From: Lachnospiraceae bacterium UBA3762
GTDB taxonomy: Bacteria; Bacillota; Clostridia; Lachnospirales; Lachnospiraceae
DNA: 33,360 nt
Direction: 5' to 3'
NCBI GenBank assembly: GCA_002371615.1
Contig: DFGA01000022.1
Location: 1 to 33,360 of the forward strand
Shown here: positions 6,139 to 15,106 of the stretch, in pieces
Numbering within the stretch: position 1 is the first letter of the stretch
Layout: each line of letters begins with the position of its first letter
Translations under genes and position numbers: made by a program
The notes under the pieces: model-generated
The model's input: only the letters and a program-made list of their open reading frames with translations
Told to the model about the DNA's origin: nothing
Databases searched by the model: none

Positions 6139-8706
6139 ATGAATATTATTGAAAAACTGTTCGGTACACACAGCGAAAGAGAAGTTAAGCTTGTGTTGCC
6201 GCTTGTTGATAAGATAGAGTCACTTCGGCCGAAGATGATGGAACTTTCGGATTCACAGCTGAGGGCGCTTACGATAGAGTACAAGAAGCGTTATGCAAAC
6301 GGAGAAAGCCTTGACGACCTTCTTCCCGAGGCGTATGCAACGGTAAGGGAGGCGGCAAGACGTGTTCTTAATATGGAACATTACCGTGTACAGCTTATCG
6401 GAGGTATCATCCTTCATCAGGGCCGTATCGCCGAGATGAAAACAGGTGAAGGTAAGACTCTTGTGGCAACGCTTCCGGCATATCTTAACGCACTCACAGG
6501 ACGCGGAGTTCACGTTGTAACGGTAAATGACTATCTGGCAAACCGTGATGCGGAATGGATGGGTCAGGTTCATGAGTTCTTGGGCCTTACCGTAGGTGTT
6601 GTCCTTAACCAGATGAAACCAGAAGAGCGTCGTGCCGCATATAATTGCGATATCACATATGTTACGAACAATGAGCTGGGATTCGATTATCTGCGTGACA
6701 ACATGGTTATATACAAGGAACAGCTTGTTCTTCGTGATCTTGCATACGCGATCATCGATGAGGTTGACTCGGTTCTTATCGATGAAGCCCGTACCCCTCT
6801 TATCATTTCCGGACAGAGCGGAAAATCAACCAAGCTTTACGAAGTGTGTGATGTGCTTGCCCGTCAGCTAAAGCGTGGTAAGGACATGGAAGATCTGTCC
6901 AAGATGGATGCCATCATGGGTATCGAAAGAGAAGAGACGGGTGATTTTATCGTCAACGAAAAGGATAAGTTCGTAACCCTCACGGCTCAGGGCGTTGCCA
7001 AGGTCGAGAAATTCTTCCAGATCAGCAACCTGGCCGATTCGGAGAATGTTGAGATACAGAACAACGTAATACTTGCACTTCGTGCACATAACCTTATGTT
7101 CCGTGATCAGGACTATGTAGTCAAGGACGATCAGGTACTTATTGTCGATGAGTTTACGGGACGTATAATGCCCGGAAGAAGGTATTCCGACGGACTTCAT
7201 CAGGCAATAGAGGCCAAGGAACACGTTAAGGTTAAGCGTGAGAGCAAGACACTTGCTACGATCACATTCCAGAACTTCTTCAACAAGTTTGAGAAGAAGT
7301 GCGGTATGACCGGTACTGCTCTTACCGAGGAGAAGGAATTCCGTGACATTTACGGAATGGATGTTATTGAGATTCCGACAAACAAGCCTGTTGCCAGAAT
7401 CGATCTTCAGGATGCGGTCTACAAGACAAGACGTGAAAAACTGTTTGCCATATGTAATGAGATAGAGGAAGCCCACAAGACAGGACAGCCTATTCTGGTA
7501 GGTACGATAACGATCGAGGCATCAGAGGAACTTTCAAAGCTCCTTACAAAGAGAGGGATAGAGCACAAAGTTCTAAATGCCAAGTTCCATGAACTTGAAG
7601 CTGCTATAGTAGCTGAAGCCGGTGTACACGGTGCGGTTACTATCGCAACAAACATGGCAGGACGTGGTACCGATATTAAACTCGATGAGCAGGCCCGTGC
7701 AGCAGGCGGTCTTAAGATAATAGGTACAGAGCGCCATGAATCAAGGCGTATAGATAATCAGCTTCGCGGACGTTCCGGACGTCAGGGAGATCCTGGTGAA
7801 TCCAGGTTCTTTATTTCCCTTGAAGATGATCTGATGAGACTGTTCGGATCCGACAGGCTCATGAATATATTTAACGCACTCGGTGTTCCCGAGAATGAGC
7901 AGATTGAGCATTCAATGCTTACAAGTGCGATAGAGAAAGCACAGAAGAGAATAGAAGGAAACAACTTCGGTATCAGAAAGAACCTGCTTGAATACGATCA
8001 GGTAATGAATGAGCAAAGAGAGATCATATACGCTGAACGCCGGCGTGTGCTTGACGGAGAGAGCATGCGTGACGTTGTGTTCAGGATGGCAACGGAGTTT
8101 GTAGAGAACACAGTCGAGATGTGTATAGGAGACGTATCCAACCCCGAAGACTGGGATCTTGCGGAACTTAACCAGCATCTTCTTGCAACTGTTCCGGTTA
8201 CTGAGCTTAAGACTCCCGATGTAAGGGATATGAAGAAAGAAGAGCTTATACACAAGCTCAAAGAAGAGGTTGTTAAGATATACGAGTCAAAGGAAGCTGA
8301 ATTCCCGAGTCCCGAGCAGATAAGAGAGATCGAGCGTGTCATCCTTCTGAAAGTAATAGACAGAAAGTGGATGGATCACATTGACGACATGGACCAGCTC
8401 CGTCAGGGTATCGGTCTTCAGGCATACGGCCAGAGAGATCCTCTTGTTGAGTACAAGATGATGGGATATGATATGTTCAATGCCATGACCGACGCTATAA
8501 GCGAGGAAACAGTCAGGATACTGTTCCATATCCGTGTCGAGCAGAAGGTTGAGCGTGAGGAAGTTGCGAAGATCACCGGAACCAATAAGGATGACTCCGG
8601 TCCGAAGAAGAGCGTAAAGCGTGAGTCGGACAAGGTTTATCCCAATGATCCGTGTCCGTGCGGCTCAGGCAAGAAATACAAAAACTGCTGCGGACGAAAG
8701 AATTAA
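6139..8706 (+). CDS. secA: Preprotein translocase ATPase SecA
   Basis: An 855-residue motor that pushes unfolded secretory proteins through SecYEG at the inner face of the membrane. Length agrees with Gram-positive SecA. Walker A is MKTGEGKT (100-107), the DEAD-type Walker B is DEVD (207-210), and the second helicase domain carries TNMAGRGTDI and QLRGRSGRQGDPG. The C-terminus is the zinc-binding SEC-C tail PCPCGSGKKYKNCCG, which binds SecB or ribosomes in other bacteria. GGAG lies upstream of the ATG. The stop is 2 bp before the start of prfB, an arrangement common in Firmicutes, suggesting translational coupling. No paralogue-type accessory Sec genes lie nearby, so this is the housekeeping copy. 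Confidence 0.98.
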   Translation: MNIIEKLFGTHSEREVKLVLPLVDKIESLRPKMMELSDSQLRALTIEYKKRYANGESLDDLLPEAYATVREAARRVLNMEHYRVQLIGGIILHQGRIAEMKTGEGKTLVATLPAYLNALTGRGVHVVTVNDYLANRDAEWMGQVHEFLGLTVGVVLNQMKPEERRAAYNCDITYVTNNELGFDYLRDNMVIYKEQLVLRDLAYAIIDEVDSVLIDEARTPLIISGQSGKSTKLYEVCDVLARQLKRGKDMEDLSKMDAIMGIEREETGDFIVNEKDKFVTLTAQGVAKVEKFFQISNLADSENVEIQNNVILALRAHNLMFRDQDYVVKDDQVLIVDEFTGRIMPGRRYSDGLHQAIEAKEHVKVKRESKTLATITFQNFFNKFEKKCGMTGTALTEEKEFRDIYGMDVIEIPTNKPVARIDLQDAVYKTRREKLFAICNEIEEAHKTGQPILVGTITIEASEELSKLLTKRGIEHKVLNAKFHELEAAIVAEAGVHGAVTIATNMAGRGTDIKLDEQARAAGGLKIIGTERHESRRIDNQLRGRSGRQGDPGESRFFISLEDDLMRLFGSDRLMNIFNALGVPENEQIEHSMLTSAIEKAQKRIEGNNFGIRKNLLEYDQVMNEQREIIYAERRRVLDGESMRDVVFRMATEFVENTVEMCIGDVSNPEDWDLAELNQHLLATVPVTELKTPDVRDMKKEELIHKLKEEVVKIYESKEAEFPSPEQIREIERVILLKVIDRKWMDHIDDMDQLRQGIGLQAYGQRDPLVEYKMMGYDMFNAMTDAISEETVRILFHIRVEQKVEREEVAKITGTNKDDSGPKKSVKRESDKVYPNDPCPCGSGKKYKNCCGRKN

Positions 8707-8708
8707 TT

Positions 8709-9827
8709 ATGGTAGAATTAGATGGTATAAAAACAGAATTAGGAAACCTTGCCGGACCTCTTGCAGAGCTTGAGGCAAGCCTTGGGATAAATGATAAAGA
8801 GCAGCGCATAGAGGAATTGCGCCGCCTTATGGAGGAGCCGAACTTCTGGGATGATAATGAACGAGCCCAGAAGCTTTCCAAGGAGCTAAAGGATCTTGAG
8901 GATACGGTTAATACAATTAAGGAACTCAAGACCCAGCATTCCGATATAGGTGAGCTTATATCAATGGCTTACGAAGAAAATGATGAGGCCATGATTCCAG
9001 ATATCAAGGCGGAATTCGAGGAGTTTTCGCAAAAGCTTGAAGATCTGCGGATCAGCACGCTCCTGTCGGGAGAGTATGACGCCAACAACGCGATTTTGCG
9101 TCTTAACGCGGGAGCCGGCGGGACGGAGAGCTGCGACTGGGCAGGAATGCTCTTCAGGATGTATACAAGATATGCCGAAAAGAAGGGATTTTCCGTCGAG
9201 GTGCTTGATATGCTTGACGGCGACGAGGCTGGTATCAAGTCGGTAACATTCCAGATAAACGGTACAAATGCTTATGGGTACTTAAAGGGCGAAAAAGGTG
9301 TGCACAGACTGGTACGTATTTCCCCCTTCAATGCGCAGGGAAAGCGGCAGACGAGCTTTGTGTCCCTTGATGTTATGCCGGATATAGAAGAAGACCTTGA
9401 TGTCGATATCAACGAAGATGATCTTCGGATAGATACATACCGTTCTTCGGGAGCCGGCGGACAGCATATCAACAAGACAAGTTCGGCGATCAGGATCACA
9501 CACATACCTACAGGTATCGTGGTTCAGTGCCAGAACGAGAGAAGCCAGTTCCAGAACAAGGACAAGGCAATGCAGATGCTGAAGGCAAAGCTGTATCTTC
9601 TCAAGAAAGAGGAAAATGCAGAGAAGCTTTCCGATATCCGCGGAGAAGTCAAGGATATAGCGTGGGGCAGCCAGATAAGGTCTTATGTGCTCCAGCCCTA
9701 TACGATGGTCAAGGATACGAGGACCAATCAGGAAGTGGCACAGGCGGATGCGGTCCTTGACGGATATCTTGATCCGTTCATAAATGCATACCTGAAATGG
9801 ATATCAGGCGGCGGTCAGAGTGAGTAA
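8709..9827 (+). CDS. prfB: Peptide chain release factor 2, no programmed frameshift
   Basis: A 372-residue class I release factor recognising UGA and UAA. SPF, the stop-codon reading tripeptide of RF2, is at 205-207, and GGQ, which triggers peptidyl-tRNA hydrolysis, is at 250-252. The frame stays open upstream to 8652, but ATG 8709 aligns with the N-terminus of E. coli RF2, so I chose it. In most bacteria codons 25-26 of prfB are CUU-UGA-C, an autoregulatory +1 frameshift site. Here codon 25 is CTT but is followed by GGG in a continuous frame, so that control is absent. The start has no clear ribosome site and lies 2 bp after secA, so coupling with secA is likely. Confidence 0.96.
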   Translation: MVELDGIKTELGNLAGPLAELEASLGINDKEQRIEELRRLMEEPNFWDDNERAQKLSKELKDLEDTVNTIKELKTQHSDIGELISMAYEENDEAMIPDIKAEFEEFSQKLEDLRISTLLSGEYDANNAILRLNAGAGGTESCDWAGMLFRMYTRYAEKKGFSVEVLDMLDGDEAGIKSVTFQINGTNAYGYLKGEKGVHRLVRISPFNAQGKRQTSFVSLDVMPDIEEDLDVDINEDDLRIDTYRSSGAGGQHINKTSSAIRITHIPTGIVVQCQNERSQFQNKDKAMQMLKAKLYLLKKEENAEKLSDIRGEVKDIAWGSQIRSYVLQPYTMVKDTRTNQEVAQADAVLDGYLDPFINAYLKWISGGGQSE

Positions 9828-9863
9828 GGTGTCAGGCAGTTTAAACAAAGGCGGTGCGACCAT

Positions 9864-11078
9864 ATGATAAATATAGCTGTACTGGGGTATGGTACGATCG
9901 GTTCCGGAGTTGTTGAGGTAATTGATAAGAACAGCGACGGTATCAGCAAAAAAGTCGGAGATGAGATAAGGATAAAGCATGTACTGGATCTTCGCGATTT
10001 TCCGGGAGACCGGGTCGAAAGCATCCTTGTGCATGATTTTGACATTATATTAAATGACCCTGAGGTAACAATAGTTGTCGAAGTTATGGGCGGTGTGGAG
10101 CCGGCATACACTTTTGTTAAGAAGTGCCTTCTTGCGGGGAAAAGCGTGTGCACATCCAATAAAGAACTTGTCGCGGCTCATGGCCCGGAGCTTGTTAAGA
10201 TAGCAAAGGAACGCAATATAAACTTCCTGTTTGAAGCAAGTGTCGGTGGTGCGATTCCGATCATCCGGCCGCTGTGTTCTTCCGTTACGGCAGATAAGAT
10301 ACTTGAGATCAAAGGTATTCTAAACGGGACGACAAACTATATTCTCACACAGATGGATACTCAGGGGTGGGATTTTGACAAGGCACTTTCAAAGGCGCAG
10401 GAGCTCGGATACGCGGAGCGCAATCCCGAAGCCGATATCGAGGGGCATGACGCGTGCCGTAAAATCGCGATCCTCTCATCCCTCGCCTTTGGCAGAAACG
10501 TTAACTATGAGGATATCTATACCGAAGGAATATCAAAGATAACCGCAATGGATATTCTGTATGCAAGGAAGATGGACTGCAAGATAAAGCTTCTTGCATC
10601 AAGCGAAAACATTGACGGAAAATACTACGCAATGGTTGCTCCCTTCCTGGTAAAATCATCCCATCCGCTAAGCGGCGTAAGCGGGGTGTTCAACGCGATT
10701 TTCGTAAAGGGAAGCGAGATAGATGATTTGATGTTCTACGGAAGCGGCGCCGGCAAACTTCCGACTGCGTGTGCGGTCGTTGCAGATGTAATCGATGCCG
10801 CAAGACATCTTAATGAAAATATACAGACTATCTGGTCGGAAGAAGGCTTAGCCCTTACGGGATGCGAAAATGCTACACGCAGATTTTTCGTAAGAGTTTC
10901 GGGAAAGCGTTCCGGATGCGAAGCTAAGATAAATGAAGAATTCGGAGAGGTTGATTATATCGAGCCCGAAGAGGACACGGAAGGCTTCGGCTTTGTAACA
11001 CCGGCTCTGGCCGAAAAATCATTTGATGAGCACTTACGCAATATCCCGAATGTTTTGGGACGAATAAGATTTGAATAG
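9864..11078 (+). CDS. hom: Homoserine dehydrogenase
   Basis: A 404-residue NAD(P)H-dependent enzyme reducing aspartate semialdehyde to homoserine, the branch leading to threonine, methionine and isoleucine. The nucleotide-binding loop GYGTIG is at 8-13. The catalytic region includes SNKELVAAHG near 106-115 and NPEADIEGHDACRK near 190-204, which carries the substrate-binding acidic residues and catalytic lysine of the family. Residues about 335-404 resemble a short ACT regulatory domain, so feedback by threonine is likely. A ribosome site AAAGGCGG precedes the start. It is followed after 18 bp by aspartate kinase, giving a compact aspartate-pathway pair. Confidence 0.95.
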   Translation: MINIAVLGYGTIGSGVVEVIDKNSDGISKKVGDEIRIKHVLDLRDFPGDRVESILVHDFDIILNDPEVTIVVEVMGGVEPAYTFVKKCLLAGKSVCTSNKELVAAHGPELVKIAKERNINFLFEASVGGAIPIIRPLCSSVTADKILEIKGILNGTTNYILTQMDTQGWDFDKALSKAQELGYAERNPEADIEGHDACRKIAILSSLAFGRNVNYEDIYTEGISKITAMDILYARKMDCKIKLLASSENIDGKYYAMVAPFLVKSSHPLSGVSGVFNAIFVKGSEIDDLMFYGSGAGKLPTACAVVADVIDAARHLNENIQTIWSEEGLALTGCENATRRFFVRVSGKRSGCEAKINEEFGEVDYIEPEEDTEGFGFVTPALAEKSFDEHLRNIPNVLGRIRFE

Positions 11079-11096
11079 ATAACGAGGAGAAAAGAA

Positions 11097-12305
11097 ATGC
11101 TGGTTGTTAAGAAATTCGGAGGCACATCGGTTGCCGACAAAGACCGCATTATGAACGTTGCAAAGCGTTGTATCGCAGATTACAAAGCTGGCAACGATGT
11201 GGTCGTTGTTTTGTCTGCGATGGGCAAACAGACGGATGTCCTGATCGATATGGCAAAATCCGTCAACCCCAATCCGCCCAGGCGTGAGCTTGATATGCTC
11301 ATGACTACCGGGGAACAGGTAAGTGTTGCAATGATGGCAATGGCCATGGATGCGCTTGGTGTTCCGGCGGTATCGCTTAATGCTTATCAGGTGGCGATGC
11401 ATACGACAAGCGTGTACGGAAATGCACGTCTTAAGAGGATCGATACCGAGAGGATACGTAATGAGCTTGATCTTAAGAAGATAGTTATCATTACGGGATT
11501 TCAGGGTGTAAACAAGTACGATGATTATACTACGCTGGGGCGTGGCGGATCGGATACAACCGCTGTAGCCCTTGCTGCCGCACTTCATGCCGATAAGTGT
11601 GAAATATACACGGATGTGGAGGGCGTATATACGGCCGATCCGAGGATCGTTCCGAAAGCGAGAAAGCTTAAAGAGATCACATACGACGAAATGCTTGATC
11701 TGGCAACACTCGGAGCAGGGGTTCTTCATAACCGTTCCGTTGAACTTGCCAGAAAATACGGTGTTAGACTTGTTGTGCGCTCGAGCATGTCCGAGGCTGA
11801 AGGTACTGTTGTTAAGGAGGTTGTTAAAGTGGAGAGGATGCTTGTTTCCGGCGTTGCTGCCGATAAAAATGTTACGAGGATATCAGTTGTGGGACTTGAG
11901 GATCGTCCCGGTGTAGCGTTCAGATTGTTTGATGCTCTTGCAAAATCAAACATCAATGTTGATATGATCCTTCAGTCGATAGGGCGTGACGACACAAAGG
12001 ATATCACATTCACGATTCCAAGGGATATGGAAAAGGATGCGCTTGATGCCATTGAGAATATCAAAGATACTCTCAACATGCAGGATGTCAAGACCAACTC
12101 ACAGGTTGCAAAGGTTTCAATAGTAGGAGCCGGAATGATGAGTAATCCCGGAGTCGCTGCCAAGATGTTCGAATGTCTGTACAATGCAAACATTAATATC
12201 CGTATGATATCAACATCCGAGATAAGGGTTACGGTCCTTATCGATGAAAAGGAAGTCGACAAGGCAATGAATGTAATACACGATATGTTCGGGCTTGAGG
12301 ACTAG
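11097..12305 (+). CDS. lysC: Aspartate kinase
   Basis: A 402-residue monofunctional aspartokinase, the first step of lysine, threonine and methionine synthesis. The ATP/aspartate-binding motif KKFGGTSVAD is at 4-13, TTGEQVSVA near 70-78, and GRGGSDTTA near 148-156. Two ACT domains occupy about 265-335 and 345-402, each with the expected strand-helix pattern (SVVGLEDRPGVAFRLF and SIVGAGMMSNPGVAAKMF), implying feedback inhibition by lysine or threonine. The ribosome site GAGGAG is well placed. It follows homoserine dehydrogenase and ends just before a rho-independent terminator. The symbol lysC is used in the general sense; the inhibitor cannot be read from sequence. Confidence 0.95.
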   Translation: MLVVKKFGGTSVADKDRIMNVAKRCIADYKAGNDVVVVLSAMGKQTDVLIDMAKSVNPNPPRRELDMLMTTGEQVSVAMMAMAMDALGVPAVSLNAYQVAMHTTSVYGNARLKRIDTERIRNELDLKKIVIITGFQGVNKYDDYTTLGRGGSDTTAVALAAALHADKCEIYTDVEGVYTADPRIVPKARKLKEITYDEMLDLATLGAGVLHNRSVELARKYGVRLVVRSSMSEAEGTVVKEVVKVERMLVSGVAADKNVTRISVVGLEDRPGVAFRLFDALAKSNINVDMILQSIGRDDTKDITFTIPRDMEKDALDAIENIKDTLNMQDVKTNSQVAKVSIVGAGMMSNPGVAAKMFECLYNANINIRMISTSEIRVTVLIDEKEVDKAMNVIHDMFGLED

Positions 12306-12320
12306 GCAGATAGGAGAATG

Positions 12321-12351
12321 AAAAAAGGCGGAGCAAACTCCGCCTTTTTTT
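12321..12351 (+). terminator. Rho-independent terminator after aspartate kinase
   Basis: GGCGGAG (12327-12333) and CTCCGCC (12338-12344) form a perfect GC-rich 7-bp stem with loop CAAA, flanked by an A6 run and a T7 run that lengthen the stem. It ends the hom-lysC transcript. Confidence 0.95.
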
Positions 12352-12352
12352 G

Positions 12353-12379
12353 TTGCAAGTCATTGTTTTGTGGTATAAT
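12353..12379 (+). promoter_or_regulatory. Extended -10 promoter of the tsa/isp operon
   Basis: TGGTATAAT at 12371-12379 is a perfect extended -10 (TGn-TATAAT). The best upstream hexamer is TTGCAA at 12353-12358 with a short 15-bp spacer, which extended -10 promoters tolerate. It starts right after the terminator and faces the run of overlapping genes beginning at 12433. Confidence 0.6.
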
Positions 12380-12432
12380 ATCAATATCTATAACTATGTC
12401 TACAAACAGATAAGCTGCAGAAGGAAGATACG

Positions 12433-12846
12433 ATGGAAACAGAAGTACAGTTTAACAGTAAAGAACAGTCTGCCGACAGGCTTGCCACGGCATCTCTTGT
12501 TCTTGGTATCATATCGATTGTTTCGGTTCTGTGCTGCTGTCCGTTTATCTTCTCGGCTATAGGTATAGTGCTGGCACTTTTATCAAAGGGAGCATCGGAT
12601 GTGCTTCGCCCAAGAGCGAAGACTGGACTTATCCTTTCGATAGCGGGACTTGTCATATCGTTTGTGCTTACGATTTTTACGATAGTATTCCCGATCGTGA
12701 TGTATCAAACCAATCCGGAGTTTCGCAAGAACATCAACAATGCGATGGAAGAGTCCCTTCAGCAGGATGAGGAACTGTTCAGACAGATCTACGGTGACGA
12801 TGTCTACGAACAGATGGAGCAGTTCATTAAGGAGGACAGCCTTTGA
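12433..12846 (+). CDS. DUF4190-like small membrane protein
   Basis: A 137-residue protein with two membrane segments at about 19-45 and 62-92. Before the first it has the ATASLVLGIISI motif typical of DUF4190-like proteins, and between the two a short basic loop (RPRAKTGLILS). The C-terminal tail of about 45 residues is soluble and acidic (ESLQQDEELFRQIYGDD). A GAAGGA ribosome site lies upstream. First gene after the promoter at 12371. The function of the family is not known; some members are annotated as septum-associated or secretion-linked, which is not supported here. Its stop overlaps the TTG start of the next gene. Confidence 0.75.
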   Translation: METEVQFNSKEQSADRLATASLVLGIISIVSVLCCCPFIFSAIGIVLALLSKGASDVLRPRAKTGLILSIAGLVISFVLTIFTIVFPIVMYQTNPEFRKNINNAMEESLQQDEELFRQIYGDDVYEQMEQFIKEDSL

Positions 12847-13361
12847 TCGGTATTAGCGGATACGGCAACTCACCTTTAACCGGATATATTTACGGGTCAT
12901 ACGCAGGCGTCTCGGGCGCAGGCTCTGCTGACGGCGGCCAAAAAGTGGGAGCGGTCAAGAATCCGGGAGAGTCCACTAAGGTATCCCCGGGGAGAAAATC
13001 ATCCCCTGCGGAATGCCAGACCTGCAAAGAGAGAAAATATCAGGACGGTTCGGATGAGAACGTATCATTCAAATCCGCTCAGCATATTTCCCCTACGGAG
13101 GCCGGAGCCCGTGTGAGAGCTCATGAGCAGGAGCATGTTGCTAACGCATATTCCAAAGCAGAGGAAAAGGGCGGCAAGGTAATCAATGCCAGCGTCTCGA
13201 TCCATACTGCCATATGTCCCGAATGCGGAAGAACCTACGTATCCGGCGGATTAACGAGAACATCCATCAAATATCCGAACGAGAGCAACCCGTACCAGAA
13301 GAATAAAAAAGCAAATGACGGACTCGGAATGAAGGGTCAGAGCGTGGATATGGCCATATAA
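12843..13361 (+). CDS. Putative zinc metalloprotease (SprA-related), TTG start
   Basis: A 172-residue protein whose central motif HEQEHVANA (HExxH, near residue 98) is a zinc-protease active site. It is followed by a conserved-looking block SVSIHTAICPECGRTYVSGGLTRT. Two Cys pairs (CQTC near 58-61, CPEC near 124-127) could bind a structural zinc. No signal peptide is visible; the first 45 residues are Gly/Ser-rich and probably disordered. The likely start is TTG at 12843, with a textbook AAGGAGG about 8 nt upstream; the stop of the previous gene overlaps it (TTGA). It resembles the short SprA-related putative metalloprotease family. Substrate unknown. Confidence 0.65.
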   Translation: MIGISGYGNSPLTGYIYGSYAGVSGAGSADGGQKVGAVKNPGESTKVSPGRKSSPAECQTCKERKYQDGSDENVSFKSAQHISPTEAGARVRAHEQEHVANAYSKAEEKGGKVINASVSIHTAICPECGRTYVSGGLTRTSIKYPNESNPYQKNKKANDGLGMKGQSVDMAI

Positions 13362-13398
13362 AGACGGAAGATCATTTGCGGCAGGAGTTTTACTTATT

Positions 13399-14181
13399 AT
13401 GAGAACATCGATATCTGATTTGAAAGCAAAGGCAAAGGATCAGTTACTTGGCAATTACGGAATAGCAACCGGATCCTTCGCCCTTCTTTTTATGCTTGTA
13501 TACGCGCTGTTCGCGATACTTATAAGTGCGCTGACCGCAGGTATGGCTCCGGATCCTCTCGGAGCAGTGGGAGGGGGTATTTCCTACCAGATCAAAACAT
13601 ATGTGGTCAGCATTGTAATTGCCATACTCTCAGCAACTGTCACAGTAGGACATTTATACATTCTTAAGCAGATCAGCGAGGGAGGCAGACCTGTAATGTC
13701 CGACCTCTTCTTTGTTATCAGGAATCATCCCGATAAGGTTATAATCATTGCCCTGGTACTGAGCCTTTTGCAGGCCGTATTGTGCCTTCCGGCAACAATC
13801 GTCGGAGAAAAACTGGCAGTCGCAGGCATTGGGGATACCGGTGGCAGGATTTTTTTGCTGTACGTGGTTTTGTACCTGGCGGGCATGATCGTAACGCTTT
13901 ATATTGACCTTATGTTTGCCATGTCTTATTTGATCTATCTTGATAATCCCGAGATGAGGGTTACCGATATCATAAGGCAGAGCATATCGATGATGAAAGG
14001 CAACAAATTCAGATATTTCTATATGATATTGTCTTTTCTGGGCTATTGGGCGCTTATAGTGCTTAGTCTTGGAATAGCCGCTTTGTGGGTGATCCCTTAT
14101 CAGAATATGACAATGGTGCAGTTTTATGAGGATCTTCGGGATAACAACTCTCAAGAGTATTCAGAGGTAGAGGTGCTATGA
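13399..14181 (+). CDS. DUF975 family integral membrane protein
   Basis: A 260-residue membrane protein with about five or six hydrophobic segments (roughly 24-48, 66-92, 113-137, 150-180, 212-240). The N-terminus MRTSISDLKAKAKDQLLGNYG is the signature of DUF975 proteins, a Firmicutes family whose role is unknown. A region near 188-205 (DIIRQSISMMKGNKFRYF) is the conserved amphipathic stretch of the family. Its last bases overlap the next gene by 4 nt (ATGA), so the two are likely made together. The ribosome site (CAGGAG) is somewhat far from the ATG. Confidence 0.8.
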   Translation: MRTSISDLKAKAKDQLLGNYGIATGSFALLFMLVYALFAILISALTAGMAPDPLGAVGGGISYQIKTYVVSIVIAILSATVTVGHLYILKQISEGGRPVMSDLFFVIRNHPDKVIIIALVLSLLQAVLCLPATIVGEKLAVAGIGDTGGRIFLLYVVLYLAGMIVTLYIDLMFAMSYLIYLDNPEMRVTDIIRQSISMMKGNKFRYFYMILSFLGYWALIVLSLGIAALWVIPYQNMTMVQFYEDLRDNNSQEYSEVEVL

Positions 14182-14654
14182 GTGCTGAATTTGATGTCAG
14201 GATGACAACAGGCAAAATGTATGACTATATGCTTAGACATACTTTTACTTCTTTTGCCGGTTTAGTGGGAGAATTTCTCGGAATAGTACTTGTTGTGGGA
14301 GCGTTTGCCTATAATCAGTGGATATATCTTGTATTCGGGATAATATGTATTTTTTATCAGCCGGTCGCCCTGTATCTGAGGGCCAAGCGCCAGGTGACGA
14401 ATAACGAGGTTTTTAAAGCCCCCCTCCATTATATTGTCGATGAAAACGGGATTACGGTTAAAAGTGGTGACAATACCGATTCACTGACCTGGGATGGAAT
14501 ATACAAGGTTGTCTCAACTACGCGTTCCGTAATAGTCTATACGGGACGGGTTAATGCTTGTATTTTTCCCAAGGAAGATATGGGATCTGTCAAAGATAAG
14601 GTTATAGAGATAATAAGCACTCATCTTGATCCGAAGCAGGTAAATATACGGTAA
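14178..14654 (+). CDS. YcxB-like small membrane protein
   Basis: A 158-residue protein with two adjacent membrane segments (about 25-47 and 50-68) and a soluble C-terminal beta domain. The N-terminal F-D-V-R-M-T-x-x-x-M-Y-D-Y motif and the C-terminal pattern VDENGITVKSGDNTDSLTWDGIYKVV...IFPKEDM are those of YcxB-like proteins, which combine two transmembrane helices with a PH-like domain. Function unknown. It overlaps the DUF975 gene upstream by 4 nt and tsaE downstream by 1 nt (TAATG). Confidence 0.8.
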   Translation: MSAEFDVRMTTGKMYDYMLRHTFTSFAGLVGEFLGIVLVVGAFAYNQWIYLVFGIICIFYQPVALYLRAKRQVTNNEVFKAPLHYIVDENGITVKSGDNTDSLTWDGIYKVVSTTRSVIVYTGRVNACIFPKEDMGSVKDKVIEIISTHLDPKQVNIR

Positions 14655-15106
14655 TGGTCAGAAAGGTTGAGTCATTTAGCGAAAAAGATACATTTGATAC
14701 GGCAAGGCAGCTTGCCGAAGGATCCCAAAAGGGCGATATATACGCGCTTACAGGTGATCTGGGAGTGGGCAAGACGGCGTTCGCCAAAGGGTTTGCCGAA
14801 GGGCTCGGTGTAAAAGAGAGTGTGGTGAGCCCGACGTTTACTATCCTCCAGATATACGAGAGCGGAAGGCTCCCGTTGTACCATTTCGATGTTTACCGTA
14901 TCGGGGATGTTTCAGAGATGGATGAGATAGGATATGAAGACTGCTTTTGGGGTGAGGGAGTAAGCCTGGTGGAGTGGGCCGACATAGTAAGTGACATATT
15001 TCCGGAAGATACCATAAAGGTCACGATTGAAAAAGACCTCTCAAAAGGTGCCGATTACCGGATGATTACGATAGAAGATCATAAAGATGAAGATAATAGC
15101 CATTGA
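14654..15106 (+). CDS. tsaE: t6A synthesis ATPase TsaE
   Basis: A 150-residue P-loop ATPase that resets the TsaB-TsaD complex during threonylcarbamoylation of adenosine 37 in ANN-decoding tRNAs. Walker A is GDLGVGKTAF near 35-44. The family motifs SPTFTILQ near 68-75, YHFDVYR near 85-91 and the VEWAD strand near 112-116 are all present. Length is normal for the family. It starts on the last base of the YcxB-like gene's stop and overlaps tsaB by 20 nt. Confidence 0.95.
   Translation: MVRKVESFSEKDTFDTARQLAEGSQKGDIYALTGDLGVGKTAFAKGFAEGLGVKESVVSPTFTILQIYESGRLPLYHFDVYRIGDVSEMDEIGYEDCFWGEGVSLVEWADIVSDIFPEDTIKVTIEKDLSKGADYRMITIEDHKDEDNSH

Noticed and set aside
6868..7476. Long minus-strand open frame inside secA
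   Set aside because: It is antisense to conserved helicase motifs of secA, has no ribosome site and encodes no recognisable protein; codon bias of secA explains it.
11034..11729. 231-codon minus-strand open frame opposite aspartate kinase
   Set aside because: The sense gene is unmistakable; the antisense product shows no domain and begins without a ribosome site.
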